In this document: piece by piece, positions 43,480 to 56,318 of the stretch | Numbering within the stretch: position 1 is the first letter of the stretch | Layout of the letters: each line of letters begins with the position of its first letter | Assembly: GCA_015680685.1 (NCBI GenBank) | Contig: MNCI01009196.1 | Coordinates: 252,773-316,772 of the forward strand | Direction: 5' to 3' | Length of the DNA stretch: 64,000 bases | DNA from: Gnetum montanum | Taxonomy: Eukaryota; Streptophyta; Gnetopsida; Gnetales; Gnetaceae | Notes under the pieces: generated by a model | Told to the model about the DNA's origin: nothing | Databases searched by the model: none | What the model saw: only the letters and a program-made list of their open reading frames with translations | Translations under genes and position numbers: made by a program

Positions 43480-46470
43480 TAGTCCCAAGTGGTGGAGGCT
43501 CCTAAGGTTCTAAAGGACCTTCCCCTGCTTTAGGCACACGTAGTTATTAAGGCTATTATGGCTATCCTACTACTACTGCAACTTCCAGTGAAAGATGAAA
43601 ATCATTCAGCAATGCTTTCATCTTCTTCTCCTTACTCTTGGGATTGTGCATGGTCCACGCAAATTCACCAATGTGGGCCAAAATGGGAACATCCCAAAGA
43701 TAGGGTATTTTTGGGAATAGCTACTTGACATTGACAAACTGGGAAGTAAATTGTTTGCATTCGTTGTTGAACATCCTATTTGCATTCTACAATTCCTAGT
43801 AGTCATTCATTCCTCTAGCCAAGTGCCTAGCAATTAATCTTTTATTAATGAATCTTACCCTGAAAAATTTAAGCTCAACATTTGTAGTCTTAAGCTTTTG
43901 CTTGGTATCCTTGTGGTGCTTGAACTCTACCTCGTATAGTACGTACGAGCTAGCCACCCATTTTTCTAACTCTTACCATAGCCATCTAGTAGTCAACATT
44001 GCCAAGTTTGCATGTTGAAGATTGGAAAGATCCATGCATTTAGTCATCTCTTTTATTTTCAACTCTTTCATGAAAGTCCCTACTATGTTGTAGGCATCTA
44101 TCTCATCAATGATAGGTTGCCACATCTCTTTTTCTTGCTAGAGTTGTTGGAAGGTCTCATTGACTTTTTCCTTAGTCATCTAGATGTGTATTTCATTAAC
44201 ATTTTTTTGTAGGCCAACCTCATCTCTATAGTGGTTCTTAACTCTCTCAAATTTGAGAACCTCATTCTTTTAGGCAGCAATCTCAATTGTAGATTTTTGG
44301 CGTAAGACACGAACTTCCTCCATAGAGAGATTTCTATTCTCTGTTGTCAATCTCCAAAGCTCAGTATTCACCCTGGCTAGCTGCTCCTGTTGTTGATGGA
44401 TGAATTCTTACATTTTTTGTTTTTGCACATCAACATTCCATCAGTGATGATTTTCTGTAATCAGCATCTCATTGTCCAAGCACGTCTATACCAAGTCCTT
44501 CTGAACTAAATATGTTTTGACCTCAGCAACATACTAGTCAAAGATGGTCATCACCATCCCTACGTCAACATGTTTAAGTCTATCTTGAAGCTGTTGAAAA
44601 GCTTCACCTCTTATTAGTGCAGGGTTGAGGAGAATGGGATCAAAAAAATTGGCTCTTAATTTGGCAACCTCCATTACCAAGCATCGGTTTTGTGCTTGAG
44701 TCATTTTGAGTTTTCCTTCTACAATGATGCACTTACCCTTTACTTCAAGAAGATTCAACTAGGTTACTGTGATATTATTTGAAAAACCAAAGATATTTGG
44801 AATCAATTGCCTTGTTCCTACTAGTTATTGATTCCAAATATCTTTGATGATTTTCTACAATGATGCTTCACTAGATATTTGGAAGCAATTCCTCATGTTG
44901 GGCTATACTCAGTCTTTCATTGATAGTTCATGTAAATGTCTGCACATCTTTAAGTCTAGAAATGTCTAATACAGGTGCTACAATTATGTTCAAAGCTTTA
45001 GTGATTCTATCAACAACCAGTTCTATTGGTGTCTCCTGCCCTTGGTGCTACATCACCAGTACATTTTCCTCCTCACCCTCCTCCAAGTGCACCGAAAAGG
45101 TAGCAGCATTACCAAAGATTTCTAAGAATTACTATTATTGCAAGAGAGACACCATTACCTCTTAAGCATTAGGATTCAACCTCATGGGCAAATGTGTTCT
45201 TTGGGCTAAGACTATTGGCTCACCTCCCTCCATCTAACTAATCATTCTATCCACTTCATTAAGGTGACTCATTATAGGATGGTATACAGATGAATCCCCA
45301 CCACTTGTTCCTTCTTACTACTCTTGCTCATGTAAGAGCTATTCTAGAATTTTTCACATGCACTCAATGTCTATGCAAGCCTATGGTGTTGTTTCCTAAG
45401 TGGGTGGTAGAGATGAAAGCTGTTGCTCCTCTTCTTCTGACATGAAAGGGATCTTATCCTTCATCATCTCAAACCAAGAGGTGATGGGAGTATGCCTAAT
45501 TGTATCATTGGCATAACAAACTATCCTTTCTCTTTTACAAAGTTTTTTGATAAGACATATAGATGGTAGGATTTTCCTTCCACATTTATTCTCCTTGAAG
45601 TACTTCTCTATCTCCAGATAGATTAGCTATGGAAGGTTAATAAGGAATTTTTCACTTAGAGCAGCACAGGCATGGATGGAGAAGATTGTCACCTTACTGG
45701 GCCTCACCATTGGATTGAGGTGATAGGCCACTATCTTGAAGTATATACACTTCACCAATATGAGCGTGCTAAAATCCTTACGGTCAACCCTAGGACACCA
45801 TTGGGTCCACTTCCTTTTTGCCTCAAGGTCTACTTGCATTAAGACTTTTGCCAAATGGTTGTTAGAATTAGGTAGGCCAAGAGCATGCACACTCACTTCT
45901 ATCAAGTAAAACACCTGAATGTCCTTGATTTTCATAGTGGTTCCTACCTTTTTGCTATTCCAAAAGAGATATGTCTCTTCCATGTACCACTCCCCACTAG
46001 TAGTGATGATTGAACACATGGGAGAGCTTTGCAATTACATCTTAACTTCTAGTGAAGCATGNCAACACATGGGAGAGCTTTGCAATTACATCTTAACTTC
46101 TAGTGAAGCATGTTCTATGAATGGTCTAAAGTTCAGTTCTTGGAGAACTAAGCATTGGACATCATGAGGCTTGATCATATCTAAGAAGGCTTATGCCAAT
46201 GTGACCTCAAGCCTTGGTATAGGCTTTGGTGCCTCTCCTCCTTAGGATTGTTCAATCATAGCCTCTTCTTAGGGAATCTATTGAACATATTCCACTTTGG
46301 ACTCCTCCTAAATAGGTTCTGTTACATGAGTTTCTACTACTTGCTCCTGGGCTTGTTCTTCTTAGCCCCTTCTAGTTCTAGGTCATTTATCCTTTGGTTG
46401 TGATGGTCCTCCTTCCTACGAGCATTTTGGTCTAGGTGCTATCAATACCCACAACATAACCAAGGATTAG
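43480..46470 (-). pseudogene. Third ORF of D (post-integrase protein)
   Basis: Core frame 46034-45627: G-E-W-Y-M-E-E-T-Y-L-F-W, T-M-K-I-K-D-I-Q-V-F-Y, V-K-C-I-Y-F-K-I-V-A-Y-H-L-N, V-R-P-S-K-V-T and K-F-L-I-N-L-P. The N-terminal part (46460-46040) shares L-E-L-E-G-A with E. The C-terminal coiled-coil part includes 44758-44534 (L-x-V-K-G-K..., L-N-P-A-L-I-R-G-E-A-F-Q-Q-L-Q), which aligns with 61254-61442 in E. The N at 46062 adds a spurious 50 bp. Stops break it, but this is the best kept core of the three copies. Function unknown; position is that of the Athila env-like ORF. Confidence 0.75.
46062..46062. other. Single-N assembly join with 49-bp duplicate
   Basis: 46013-46061 is identical to 46064-46112. 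An unmerged contig overlap is the likely cause. Confidence 0.85.
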
Positions 46471-46740
46471 CACTTAATGTGTAACTTTGAAACATTAGAA
46501 ATACCTTATCTCTTGGGGTAGTTACACTTAGCTAAGTTGCGATCACGGCCTTGTTGATTATTTTAATATCATTTTATTATTAATAAATAATTTTAGGTTT
46601 ATTGGAGTTTGTTAGAAGGATTAAACTCTCAAAAAATGATGGTTTAATATTATTTTATTAATTAGCCCTTTTGAGGTGTTAGAAAAATTTTGAAAAATTT
46701 TAATCAAAAACCTTCAAACTTGTCGTCCCCCTGACTAAGA

Positions 46741-46965
46741 GCTTACCTCTAATAGCTATAGGATCGAAAAACAAAGGAATATGAAAAAATGGTGTGAAAG
46801 TTATGGGCTTTGGAAGGTTTTGGGCTCTAAAAATTTGCAAAAACTCCCCTCTTGTTTTGAAGTAAATGACAAAAAATTTCAAAGTGCTGGGTGGTATTTA
46901 TAAAATTTTTTCACTACATCGATGGGGCCTAGTCGATGGGGTCGAGTCAACATGATTGTTGACCA
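46741..46965 (-). promoter_or_regulatory. Internal LTR-like promoter module of D
   Basis: Minus strand: tcgatgggg-type repeats (46960-46915), TATA ttataaatacc (46903-46893), splice-donor-like AGAG|GTAAGC (GT at 46746-46745, about 155 nt after the TATA). Located between the integrase spacer and the third ORF. Confidence 0.6.
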
Positions 46966-48300
46966 CCATTGACTTTGTCAAAATTTGAAAAATATAAGGA
47001 GTTTTTGAAGAAAATTTAGGTTAAATGAAAGCCCAAAAAGCCAAGAACATGATGAAAATATTAAAAGAAGGGTTTAAAATTCTAGAAAATTGAGAAATGA
47101 TTTGAGAATAAGATTTTATGAAGAAGAATGTCTTAAGGAGCACACAATTGGATGCATGATGGGGAGCACAAAATATTTTGATTACAACAATGTCTAAGGG
47201 TAAGGAACTTAACTAACCAGACCACAAGATATGCAAGTGGGTCCTCCACATAGTGGCACATGTCCTTTTTACCCTTGCATAACCTCAACTAAGTCCATGG
47301 ATCCCATAATTGATTAATGGTTACCAAAAGTTAAGGACAAAACCTGAAGAATCTATTTCAAAATTTCAACACATCAAACTAAGAAATGAAACAAAAACAT
47401 GAAAACTAGCAATCAAGTTGGTTATGGAGAGCATTGATGGATGTTATAGAGAATGGAATGGATGTCCCAATCATGGTCACATGAAGTCCCTTATGAGTTT
47501 CATGGTTAAATGACCCGACAAAGTCTAACCTTAGTACAGACCAAAACCAACCACTTTTAGTCACTTTGCATCGCTACTCTAGAACCAATCCATCTCCTCA
47601 ATACATAAGAATGCTTCCATGGACAACCCCCATACCTTATTTGAGAAGAAAAAAGAAGAAGGAAGTGAGAAAGGGCCTTAGTTAGAGGGGACATTCAAGC
47701 ATGGGTAACATGTCTTTCTAGTCCCATAACCAATGCTTATAGCTCGTTTATTTTGTCTAAGGGGTGTGCTTTGAATTCTTGTCATGTTTTTTTTTTATTT
47801 GATTGTATTTATTTATTTATTTATTTATTGAAATTTTTTGATGGGAACCACACCATGTAAAGACTTATTCAACTTTCTGTTATTGGTCAACACAAAACAG
47901 TAAGAAATCCACAAAGACACTCATGCACTCAAGCAAGTAGAGAGGTACAAAGAGTATTATATCCCCTTGAAGCCACACCCTTTTCAAATCTTTGAATCTT
48001 TTCCAAGCTTAGAAACTACCAAGGCCACAAGTTCATCAAAGTTTTATTAATGAAAAAGGAACCTCATATTCTCAAAACAAGAAAAACCATAGAGTTTGTG
48101 GATGGGTGGATGACATGGACTCACTGCTTGTTTCATGAAAAAGAAGCTAGTCTTAGTTATCAGTCATCAAAATTCAAAAATAAAAACCAAATACTTACAA
48201 TCAAAAACATTATGTACAAACCACCAGTAGTAACCAGCTATACCATCACTATGTCCTATTGGCAATAAAGCAATTTTATTAGAAAATAAGGAAAATTCAC
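46966..48300 (-). other. Post-integrase spacer of D
   Basis: Aligned with 57900-59100 of E. An (attt)n microsatellite is at 47806-47830. A relatively open stretch in E (from about 57961) has no intact counterpart here, so I do not call a gene. Confidence 0.55.
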
Positions 48301-48429
48301 ACCAAAATAAGGGGAAAATATAAAAGAAATTATAAAATACTCAAGAAAGATAAATGTACTAACAATGTTATAAAATAAAAATTTGAAAAAATAATAGTGT
48401 AGAAAAATGTAAAAAACAAAAATATAAAA

Positions 48430-49770
48430 AATTAAAGAACCACTATAATGATTAGCATGGATGGCCATCTCTTCCATGACTAAGTTGCAAGGAGGAGATC
48501 TAGAAGATTGAGTGAGGTCATCCATCCATTGAGGCATTGCTTCTACTAGCTTTCTTGGATTCATGGAAACGTTTGACTTCTTGTGTGTTGACTAGCTAGT
48601 TTTTGTTCAAGCTCTAAGGTTTGTAAATTAACATGTCCCTAGAAGGAGATGTTTCATAAATGATATAAGGCCCTTTCCACAATGTTTGGAACTTAGTTTG
48701 TTGAGGTACATGTGTGGGGTTCCAGTAGAAAACCTTTATCTCCAAGTTGAATTTTACTTTCCATATTCTATGGTCATGGCACTTTTTGTTGAATGCCTTG
48801 TGCAATTCATTCCAAGATAGGGCCACTAATCATTTTTCATCTAGCATGTTAAGGTTAATCAATTGTTCTCTTTATGCTAGACTCGGGTCAACATCTAGGT
48901 CACATGCTATACAAAGTGTACGGAGCTTGAATTGAATAGAAAGTATTGGTAGTTTCCTGTACACCAACTCATAGCGAGAGTAGATTATAGTGAGTTTACA
49001 TGTTAAATGGTAGGCCCAGAGGGCATTGTTAAGTTTTGTGCTCTAGTCTCTCCTATATTTGCTAACATTTCTTATTAAGATATTTGTAATCTCTTTGTTA
49101 GTAACATTTTCTTAACCTTTGGCTTAGGGGTCATAGGGTGTTGTTAATTTATGTTTAACCCCTAAGTGTTGCATGTGCTTGCAAAAAGTGATGCCTGTAA
49201 AATGGGTTCCATTGTTAGAAATTAGTGCACGTGGCATCCCAAACCTGTTTGCAACATTTTGTTGTACAAACCACATAGCAGTAGATGATGTATAGTTGAT
49301 GATGGTTGCTACTTCTACCCATTTTATGTAATAATCAACAACAATGATTATGTACATCTTTCCATTTGACATGGACATGATGGGATCCATGAAGTCGATG
49401 CCTCATATGTCAAAGGGTTCTAGTGGTTGGATCCACTATTGAGGTCCCTCCATTCCAGCGATCATCTCACCATCGTGTTGACAACGTTCACAAGACAAGA
49501 CAAATTGGTGGGCATCCCTAAAGATGGTTGGCTAATAATACCTTGCCATTAGGATCTTAATGGCTTTGCATGTCCCAGCATAGTGGCCCCTGAAAGGACC
49601 CTCATGAGCATCCTAGAGAACACACAATTGATTAACATCAGGTACATACTAATGAACCAAGCCATTGACGTGCATCTTGTAAAGGTGTTCATTCATTTTC
49701 ATGAAGCATTTGGCTTGATAAAGAAATTTTTGTTTCTTCCTATAGTCCAAATTTTGTGGCATCTCTTAAG
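48430..49770 (-). pseudogene. Athila-like integrase of D
   Basis: Zinc-finger H-E-G-P and C-E-R-C (about 49610 and 49480), then G-I-D-F-M-D-P (first catalytic Asp, about 49400). Frame 49390-49124 is clean: M-S-N-G-K-M-Y, A-L-I-S-N-N-G-T-H-F, where Asn is in the second catalytic Asp position, and L-T-T-P-Y-D-P. The Glu region is lost (K-G-stop-E-N-V). C-terminal frame 48826-48614 ends L-W-K-G-P-Y-I-I-Y-E. A conserved tail motif V-M-E-E-M-A-I-H-A-N-H follows near 48460. Confidence 0.8.
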
Positions 49771-50427
49771 TGAGAAGATAAGTGATGATGTCATCATACC
49801 ATTTTGGGTCTATGGGCACTTCATTTATTGCACCAGTAAAGAGGAGTTCATTAAGAAATTAGTCAAAGAGCAGGCTCTCCTCTTTATTATCCCATCATAA
49901 CCAAGATAAGCGATCAACAACCACATTCTTAGTCTCCTTTCAATATACCATTGTAATATCAAACTCCTGTAAGACCACCAACACCATATGACATGAAGGC
50001 TCACCATTGGCTTATTCATGAGGAAGCGAATGGCACTATGACTAGTGTGCAAAAACAAATTGTATTCAAACACATAGTGCCTAAGCTTTTCTAGAGCGTA
50101 CACCCATCACCATTAGTTCTTTCTCCATTGTGGTGTGATTCAACTATGCATTCACAATGCTTCAACTTGTGCAATGAATGTAATATGGATGTTTCTTATC
50201 ATCCAACTCTGTAAGTGTAGCCCCCAAGGCATAATTTCATGCATCTATGATGATATGAAATAGTCTAAATCAATCAAGTGCTTGTAAAATTAGAGTCTCT
50301 ACAATTTTTTGCTTGAAGCTTTGGAATGTATTTTTACATTCCTTGGTCCAAATGAATGGAGCATCTTTCTTTGTTACCTCGAATAACTATTTTGCAATCA
50401 TAGAGAAATTTTCTATGAATTGCTAGT
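49771..50427 (-). pseudogene. Athila-like RNase H of D
   Basis: I-I-D-A...Y-A-L-G-A-T-L, T-M-E-K-E-L-M-V-M and frame 50103-49825 (Y-A-L-E-K-L-R-H-Y-V-F-E-Y, then F-L-H-T-S-H-S-A-I-R-F-L-M-N). The right edge reads (N)-F-S-M, in the RT thumb just after the site where E is inserted. Confidence 0.75.
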
Positions 50428-51369
50428 TGATGAAACATCAAAGAGTCACATCGATGGGCCCAACAGGCCCTTGTCAATGGGCCTCCATTAATGTCACCTC
50501 ATCAATAGGCCCCCATCAACATGGCCCTATCTACATGGTGTTACCTCATCGATGGGGTTGCATCGAGGTAGCATTTTCTATGTTTACGATGCCTTGTTGA
50601 CACAACTCCACAATAAAGTCTATAAATGCACACTGACCCACCATGTTTATGGCATGTCTTGTCATAGTTGTAGTGGAGATCTTGCAGTTTTGTCATTTGA
50701 GAGTTAGAATATTTTTTTGAGTGCTCGTAGTAGGAATCAGAAAGTGTATGGATCTTTATTCGAGCACTGATGTACCTGATAACAGTAGTGCAAAAGGAAA
50801 TAAAGACGATCCTTTTGATAAACCTTGCAACACTTGGAAATAGATTAATTATTTATTTTATAAAAATTTCTTTAATGCTTTAAGAAATTAAATAATCAAT
50901 TAGGCTAAACTAAGCTAGATTAAGTAGCGATTAATTAAGCACATAAGTGCGACCACTTCAAACATATGCTTGGTGCTTAGTAATCCCAATAACACTTAAC
51001 ATTTGGTAACCCAGTAGCACTAAACTTGTTCAAGATGTGTACGACAAGTGGGAACAGATGCTTATGTTAGGATTAGTTAGGTGTAGTTAGTTAGATTAAA
51101 TTAGCAATCAAATTACTTCATTCCTTTTATCCATTATTTTAAGCACCCAAAACATAAAACATAAAAAAAAATCATATGCCTCGATTACACTTAACCATAC
51201 CTTTGCATGTCACAAGTGTAATTGGAAAGACAATAAATGACTATTAGGGCAAGTTGACTTCCTAGAGACTAGTGTACCGAAAGACAGAGAGTCCATGGAA
51301 TTTGATAGGATCATGTGTGAATACTTAGCGATTTGTATGGTTAAGCATAGAGATACTCACCACTTATCA
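50428..51369 (+). repeat. 5' LTR of E
   Basis: 942 bp, TGATGAAACATC to CCACTTATCA. U3 holds seven or so gatggg/caatggg words (50449-50570); TATA tctataaatg at 50621; polyadenylation-like aataaag at about 50800. Confidence 0.93.
50622..50630 (+). promoter_or_regulatory. TATA box of the E 5' LTR
   Basis: ctataaatgc, in the same place as in the 3' LTR (tctataaatacatg near 62905). Confidence 0.7.
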
Positions 51370-51370
51370 T

Positions 51371-51390
51371 TAATGTCATTACTAGGGAAC
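51371..51390 (+). other. Primer-binding site of E, decayed tRNA-Asp type
   Basis: taatgtcattactagggaac, 1 nt after the LTR. Compared with the F site and the plant tRNA-Asp 3' end, the differences are almost all C-to-T and G-to-A. Confidence 0.75.
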
Positions 51391-51524
51391 TCTTTTCGTT
51401 TGAAACATATGCTATCTAGGTATAGTGAAAACCATTAACATCATTGGACAAACCCTAAGATCAAAATCATTCTAAAAATAAATATAATAATTTAAGCACA
51501 CTGATAACTTATTTTTATTGCAAA
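51391..51524 (+). other. Leader of E
   Basis: 134 bp between PBS and gag ATG; nothing recognised. Confidence 0.5.
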
Positions 51525-53290
51525 ATGTCTTCTTATCACAAGCACAATGATACTAAACCACTAATGCCTTAGGAATGCAAGGTGGTATATACTCATCCAA
51601 ATAAATATGTGCCTAACTTTACCTTCATCCTATAGCAAAATGAACAACTGTGGTGGTGAGATATGGAAGACAACATTGTAATGCTTCTTGATCAATCTAT
51701 GCCTAGGATGATGCTCCAAACTCTTAGGAGGTTGGGCATCCAAGATCTTCAAGAAGAGTACATTGTGCATGACTATGACTACCAGGACTACCATGCCACT
51801 AAAACACAACATAGGAGAGATCAATACCAGGAGAAGCACCATGAGACTATGAAGGGAAAATGGTTCACCAATCCCTTGTTCCTACTCAACCAAAATGACA
51901 ATGAGGATCCTCCCTCTGGGGTTCTCAACATGCAAATTCTCCACCCCTTAATATTGGTGACGGAGGCTTGAACCAGAAGTTGTTATCCACTATCAACAAT
52001 CTAGGTTCAAACAAAAGTGGGAGTCTAAGCAGGGGCTCAAGCAAACATCAGGATCATAAGAAAGCTAATGAATGTGGTCATGACAAGCATAGAGGAGGTA
52101 GTAGACACCATGGTGGTGGCAATCCTCGTCCTTCTTCACCCTCTTCATCTACATCTTCTTCTTCGTCTTCTAGTTCTAATAGATAACACTGAAAGGAAAA
52201 CTATGATGAAGGTAAACAACAGAACAATAATGATTGCCAGGCCTACCATGAATGAAGGGTTACCAAAGGACATACTAGGCATCACCAAAATAATGATAAT
52301 GATCAGCCCTTTTTGGCAACTTAGAGTATGATGAATATAGTAGAGGCAATGAAAATTCCAACCAGGCATGTGAAAGATTAACATGAACAATATTCCTAGA
52401 TTTCAGGGGGATATAACTCTAATCCATTAACACATCTTCAAGCCTTTCACAATGCCTATGCCTTACAACATGTTGACAATGATTAGTAGAAATTAAATTT
52501 ATTTCCCAAGACACTCATCAAGGAAGTCGAAAGCTGGTATCGGTCCTTGGAGCCGAAATCCATCTGCAGGTAGAGTACAATGCTAGAGATATTCAATGAT
52601 AAATACCAAAGGTACTCTCGAGTGTCTAATCTAAGAAGAAAAATCCCAAGAATACATGAACCCTTGGACATCACCATGAATAGATACTATTCTCTCATAC
52701 ACTAAAGCCTTGGCCATGGTTATTCTCATCAGGAATAACTTTGTTACATCATGAATGGACTCAGATTAGAAATGAGAAGAACTCTTGGGATTTATGCCCA
52801 AGGAATACTATCAAAACCTAGAGCCCATCAGATCCAAAGGCTAATAGAGTAGGTAGAAAAAGAAGAAAGAAAGCTAAGAAAATGGAAAAATGCTAAGGAA
52901 TATAACAAGGATCCTTCCATTATAAAAAAAAAGGTCTGATTTTGTGACAACAAGGGGGAGTCACCACTTGATGAGGTGGTGAATAGAAAGACCTTGCTAA
53001 TCCAAAAGTATATGTTTGAAATTTTGGCCAAGGTAGATAAAATGTGTGATTTTCTGGATGAAAAATTCCAAACTACTCTAAAGATCACATAAGAATCAAG
53101 AGTGCAAAGTAGTAACCATAACCATAGGAGGTAGAAAGAAGTTAAACGTGCCAACTAAAGGGGTAAGGACAAAGCAACTACAATAGAAGAAGCTATGGAG
53201 ACAGAATCAGATAATGATGGCAGGTGTGACATCTACCAATACAAACATCTTAAGGGGTGTTTCCTTGTTATGTTTGAAATCCTAGATTAG
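51525..53290 (+). pseudogene. Athila-like gag of E
   Basis: ATG at 51525 (M-S-S-Y-H-K), then C-K-V-V-Y-T-H-P-N, frame 51663-51971 (M-E-D-N-I-V-M-L-L-D-Q-S), a His/Gly/Ser-rich segment (52020-52186) and the gag core: N-M-N-N-I-P-R-F-Q-G (52383), L-Q-A-F-H-N-A, L-F-P-K-T-L-I-K-E-V-E-S-W-Y, F-N-D-K-Y-Q and H-G-Y-S-H. The C-terminal C-D-I-Y-Q-Y-K-H-L-K-G-C is at 53226-53262, the second Cys being Tyr. Stops, mostly TAG at expected Trp/Gln, run through it. Confidence 0.78.
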
Positions 53291-53925
53291 CAAGAAGGAA
53301 AACACCTAGAAGATTGCCTTATCCTCATTGAAATCCAAGGTAGTTCCACCAGAAATAATAAGCTTATTATCTACATAGGGCTCCACCACAATCATATGAG
53401 GAATACCAGCAATGGCAACACCCACAATCATGGGGGATGCCACCACCAAGGCAACAGTACCCTTATAGGTAGTTAGATCCATATGGGTACTACATTCAGC
53501 AACCAATGTCTCCATGTAACTCTTCTAGTCACATTTTTTTTCGACATCACTACTACCCTCCAGAGGATCACAGAACTCATTATCCATCTATTAGAGGAGA
53601 AACCCCATATTCCTATCATCCTTCTCATCCTTTAGCACATGCTCCTCCACCCTCCAGCTAATTACCTCCTTCTCCATCTATGCATGGAAAAATTCCATCA
53701 TATTCATAACAACGTAATGTTATTAGCGATGTTAACTTACAATTGGCTTTCCAGCCAAATGGTTCGAAACCTAGATCCAGAAAATGATTATTCTTCTGAT
53801 CTAATAGTCCTTCAAATTCCTTACAGAAAATGCAGCTAGCTACCCTATCTCGCCATCATCCTCTTCATCAAAATCCTTCAAGAGCCCTTCAAACTAAACA
53901 CCTCCTAAGATCCGCATTGTCATGT
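53291..53925 (+). other. Gag-protease spacer of E
   Basis: Pro/Ser/Tyr-rich translation (from about 53540) equivalent to 18720-19180 in A1 and 13480-13925 in F. No domain. Confidence 0.5.
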
Positions 53926-54850
53926 TAACCGACATTGTATCTAATTGGATCAAGGCCAGCAACCTTTCTAGGAAAAGATATAACCCTAGAAGTCCTCTCA
54001 TCTACTTGCAGATTACTTGACATGAATCATGCAAGGATTTTCTTAATTCAGGTTTTTATGTCAATGTAATTTCTCATGACATGTACAAAGCATGGAACCT
54101 ACTACCTCTCAAGAAGAGCAATATCCATCTAGAATTGGTAGACCAATCAATCATAGTTTCTTTGAGACTTGTGGAGGACATTGTGACCACTATTTGATGG
54201 TGGTCCTATCCTACTGATTTTCTAGTAATTAAGGTTGACAACTCAATGGAGACTTCACAATTATTATGGAAATGGTATCGTTGAGCATTATTGATGTGCA
54301 AATGGGCATCAGCTATCTCTCCTTGGAAATTTCTAAGGAGAATGAATTTGGAAAGATCAAGAAGAAAAGAGTTCCATGCATACTATACAGTGATACCAGG
54401 TGTAATTGTGTGCAGAAACTCTAGTCTATCAAGAGAACATCTATTAATGTATGCAGACAATGTGCAAATGAATCTAAAGTTCAAAGGTGCCTATATGCAG
54501 TAGCCACAAAATAAGAGGGTACCTAGTGGCTGACAACTAATCCTAGAAGTGGCATACTTTGCATGGAACCTACTAAGAGTCTAACATATGCCTATATTGA
54601 AAGCATGGATAAACTAGAGCCAATTCATAACCAACTCTCTGATAATGCAAATGATGATACCTATTGGGGAGAGTTGGAAATCCATAAAAATTTTAAACAA
54701 GAACCCTTAGAATTGAAAACTCTACCTACTGGAATGGAATATGCATTTTTGACAAATGGCAAGTCAGTAATAATCGATGTCAGTCTTGCTCTTGAACAAA
54801 AACAGATGTTATTGAAGGTGATCAACAAATGGCTAACAGCCTTTACCTAG
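53926..54850 (+). pseudogene. Athila-like protease and pre-RT linker of E
   Basis: D-F-L-N-S-G-F-Y-V-N near 54035-54062, where F has L-D-L-G-F-G-V-N; the catalytic Asp codon reads Asn. Then V-S-L-R-L-V-E-D-I-V-T-T-I and the linker with C-R-Q-C and C-L-Y-A. Frame 54563-54850 is open (M-E-P-T-K-S-L-T-Y-A-Y-I-E) and ends L-K-V-I-N-K-W-L, the point where F's deletion starts. Confidence 0.75.
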
Positions 54851-54879
54851 TCATATCCCAAACTCATTGAAATTAATCC

Positions 54880-55720
54880 ACGAATATGCCAGCATTACAT
54901 TTATACCGATCTATTCATGAAGCCAAGGAGGCAACCACAATGGCAATTGAATCCAAAATTGAAGCAAATTGTTAATGAGGAGATTGAGCAACTTCTAAAG
55001 GTAGGGTTCATCTACCCCATTTAGGATAGTGAGTGTGTCAACCCACTCATGATAGTATCAAAAAAGGTGGCAAATTGTGGGTTTGTATTGACTTCAAGTT
55101 GTTAAACATGGAAACATTCAAAGATCATTTTCCATTGCCATTTGTTGATTAGGTATTGGACACCATATTTGGGCATTGCTATTACAGTTTTCTAGATGGT
55201 TATAGTGGCTATAACCAAATCCAAATTGCATCAGAAGACTAGGCCAAAACAACATTCACGAGTTCCTATGGGACTTTTGCATATCGAAAAATGCCTTTTG
55301 GTCTATGCAATGCTCCTATCACTTTCCAAAACTTGATCATAAGCATCTTACAGCAACAAATCAGTAGTGGAATGGAAGTCTTTATGGATGACTTCTTCAC
55401 TTATGGTGCTACATTTAAGCAAGCCTTAGACTACCTTGAACAAGTACTCAAAAGATGTGTCGAAACAAACCTACAACTCAATTAGCATAAGGGCCATTTC
55501 ATGATCTATGAGGACATTGTACTAGGATACAAAATTTCTTAGATGGGGATTGAGGTGGACCCTAAAAAGATAAGGGTTATCCAACGAATCACTCGCCAAT
55601 CAAAAATTGTTAAAGATGTTTGGTCATTCCTTAGACACACTAGCTACTACCAGAGATTCATAGAGAATTTCTCTAAGATCACAGAATTATGGGCAAGCTA
55701 ACAAAGAAAGATGCTCCATT
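54880..55720 (+). pseudogene. Athila-like reverse transcriptase of E
   Basis: L-N-P-K-L-K-Q-I-V (54955), I-V-S-K-K..., C-I-D-F-K-L-L-N (55085), F-L-D-G-Y-S-G-Y-N-Q-I (55187), M-P-F-G-L-C-N-A-P (55291) and F-M-D-D (55381-55392, the YxDD box). Frame 55291-55485 is open. Then G-I-E-V-D-P-K-K-I and F-I-E-N-F-S-K-I (55660). About eight in-frame stops, most of them TAG replacing CAG or TGG. Confidence 0.82.
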
Positions 55721-56300
55721 CATCTAAACTAATGAATGTGAAAAAGCATTCCAGAGCCACAAGCAAAAGCTCATAGAGACTCCAATTCTATGAGCACCTA
55801 ACTAGTCTAGATCATTTCATATCATGATAGATGCATCTAGTTATTTCTTAGGAGCTATGCTTACATAGTTGGATGACCAAAAACGTTTATATTATATCCA
55901 CTATGCAAGCTAAAGCATTATGGGTGCATAGTTCAATTACACCACCACAAACAAAGAACTGATGGCGGTGGTGTATGCTCTGGAAAAGTTCAAGCACTAT
56001 GTGCTTTGATATAAAGTGTTTATGCACACTAACCACAATGCCATCTGCTTCCTAATGAACAAGCCAACGGTGAGCCCCTATGTCATGCAATGATTGGTGA
56101 GCTTGCAGGAATTCGATCTTATGATGGTAGATCAAAAGGGAACTAATAATGTGATCATTGATCACTTATCTTCATTATGATGGAATGACAAAGAGGAGGA
56201 GAGCCTACTCTCTAACCATTTCCCAAATGAACTTATCTTTGCTTGTGCAATAAATGAATAAATTCCCATAGAACCAAAATGGTATGATGACATCTTTAGT
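55721..56300 (+). pseudogene. Athila-like RNase H of E
   Basis: S-F-H-I-M-I-D-A-S region (55813-55845), then T-N-K-E-L-M-A-V-V-Y-A-L-E-K-F-K-H-Y (55940-56000) and H-N-A-I-C-F-L-M-N. Frameshifted near 55700 and 55900. Confidence 0.75.
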
Positions 56301-56318
56301 TATCTGCTAACTCAAGAG

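Larger units (their letters stand above)
42627..50427 (-). mobile_element. D: Athila-like element, 3' portion
   Basis: Minus strand. It contains a truncated 3' LTR, the third ORF, the internal promoter module, the integrase and RNase H. It is split at 50427 by element E; the RT continues at 63660-64000 and the remainder lies beyond the window. Confidence 0.88.

Noticed and set aside
47806-47830. (attt)n run as a functional element
   Set aside because: Ordinary microsatellite in a post-integrase spacer.
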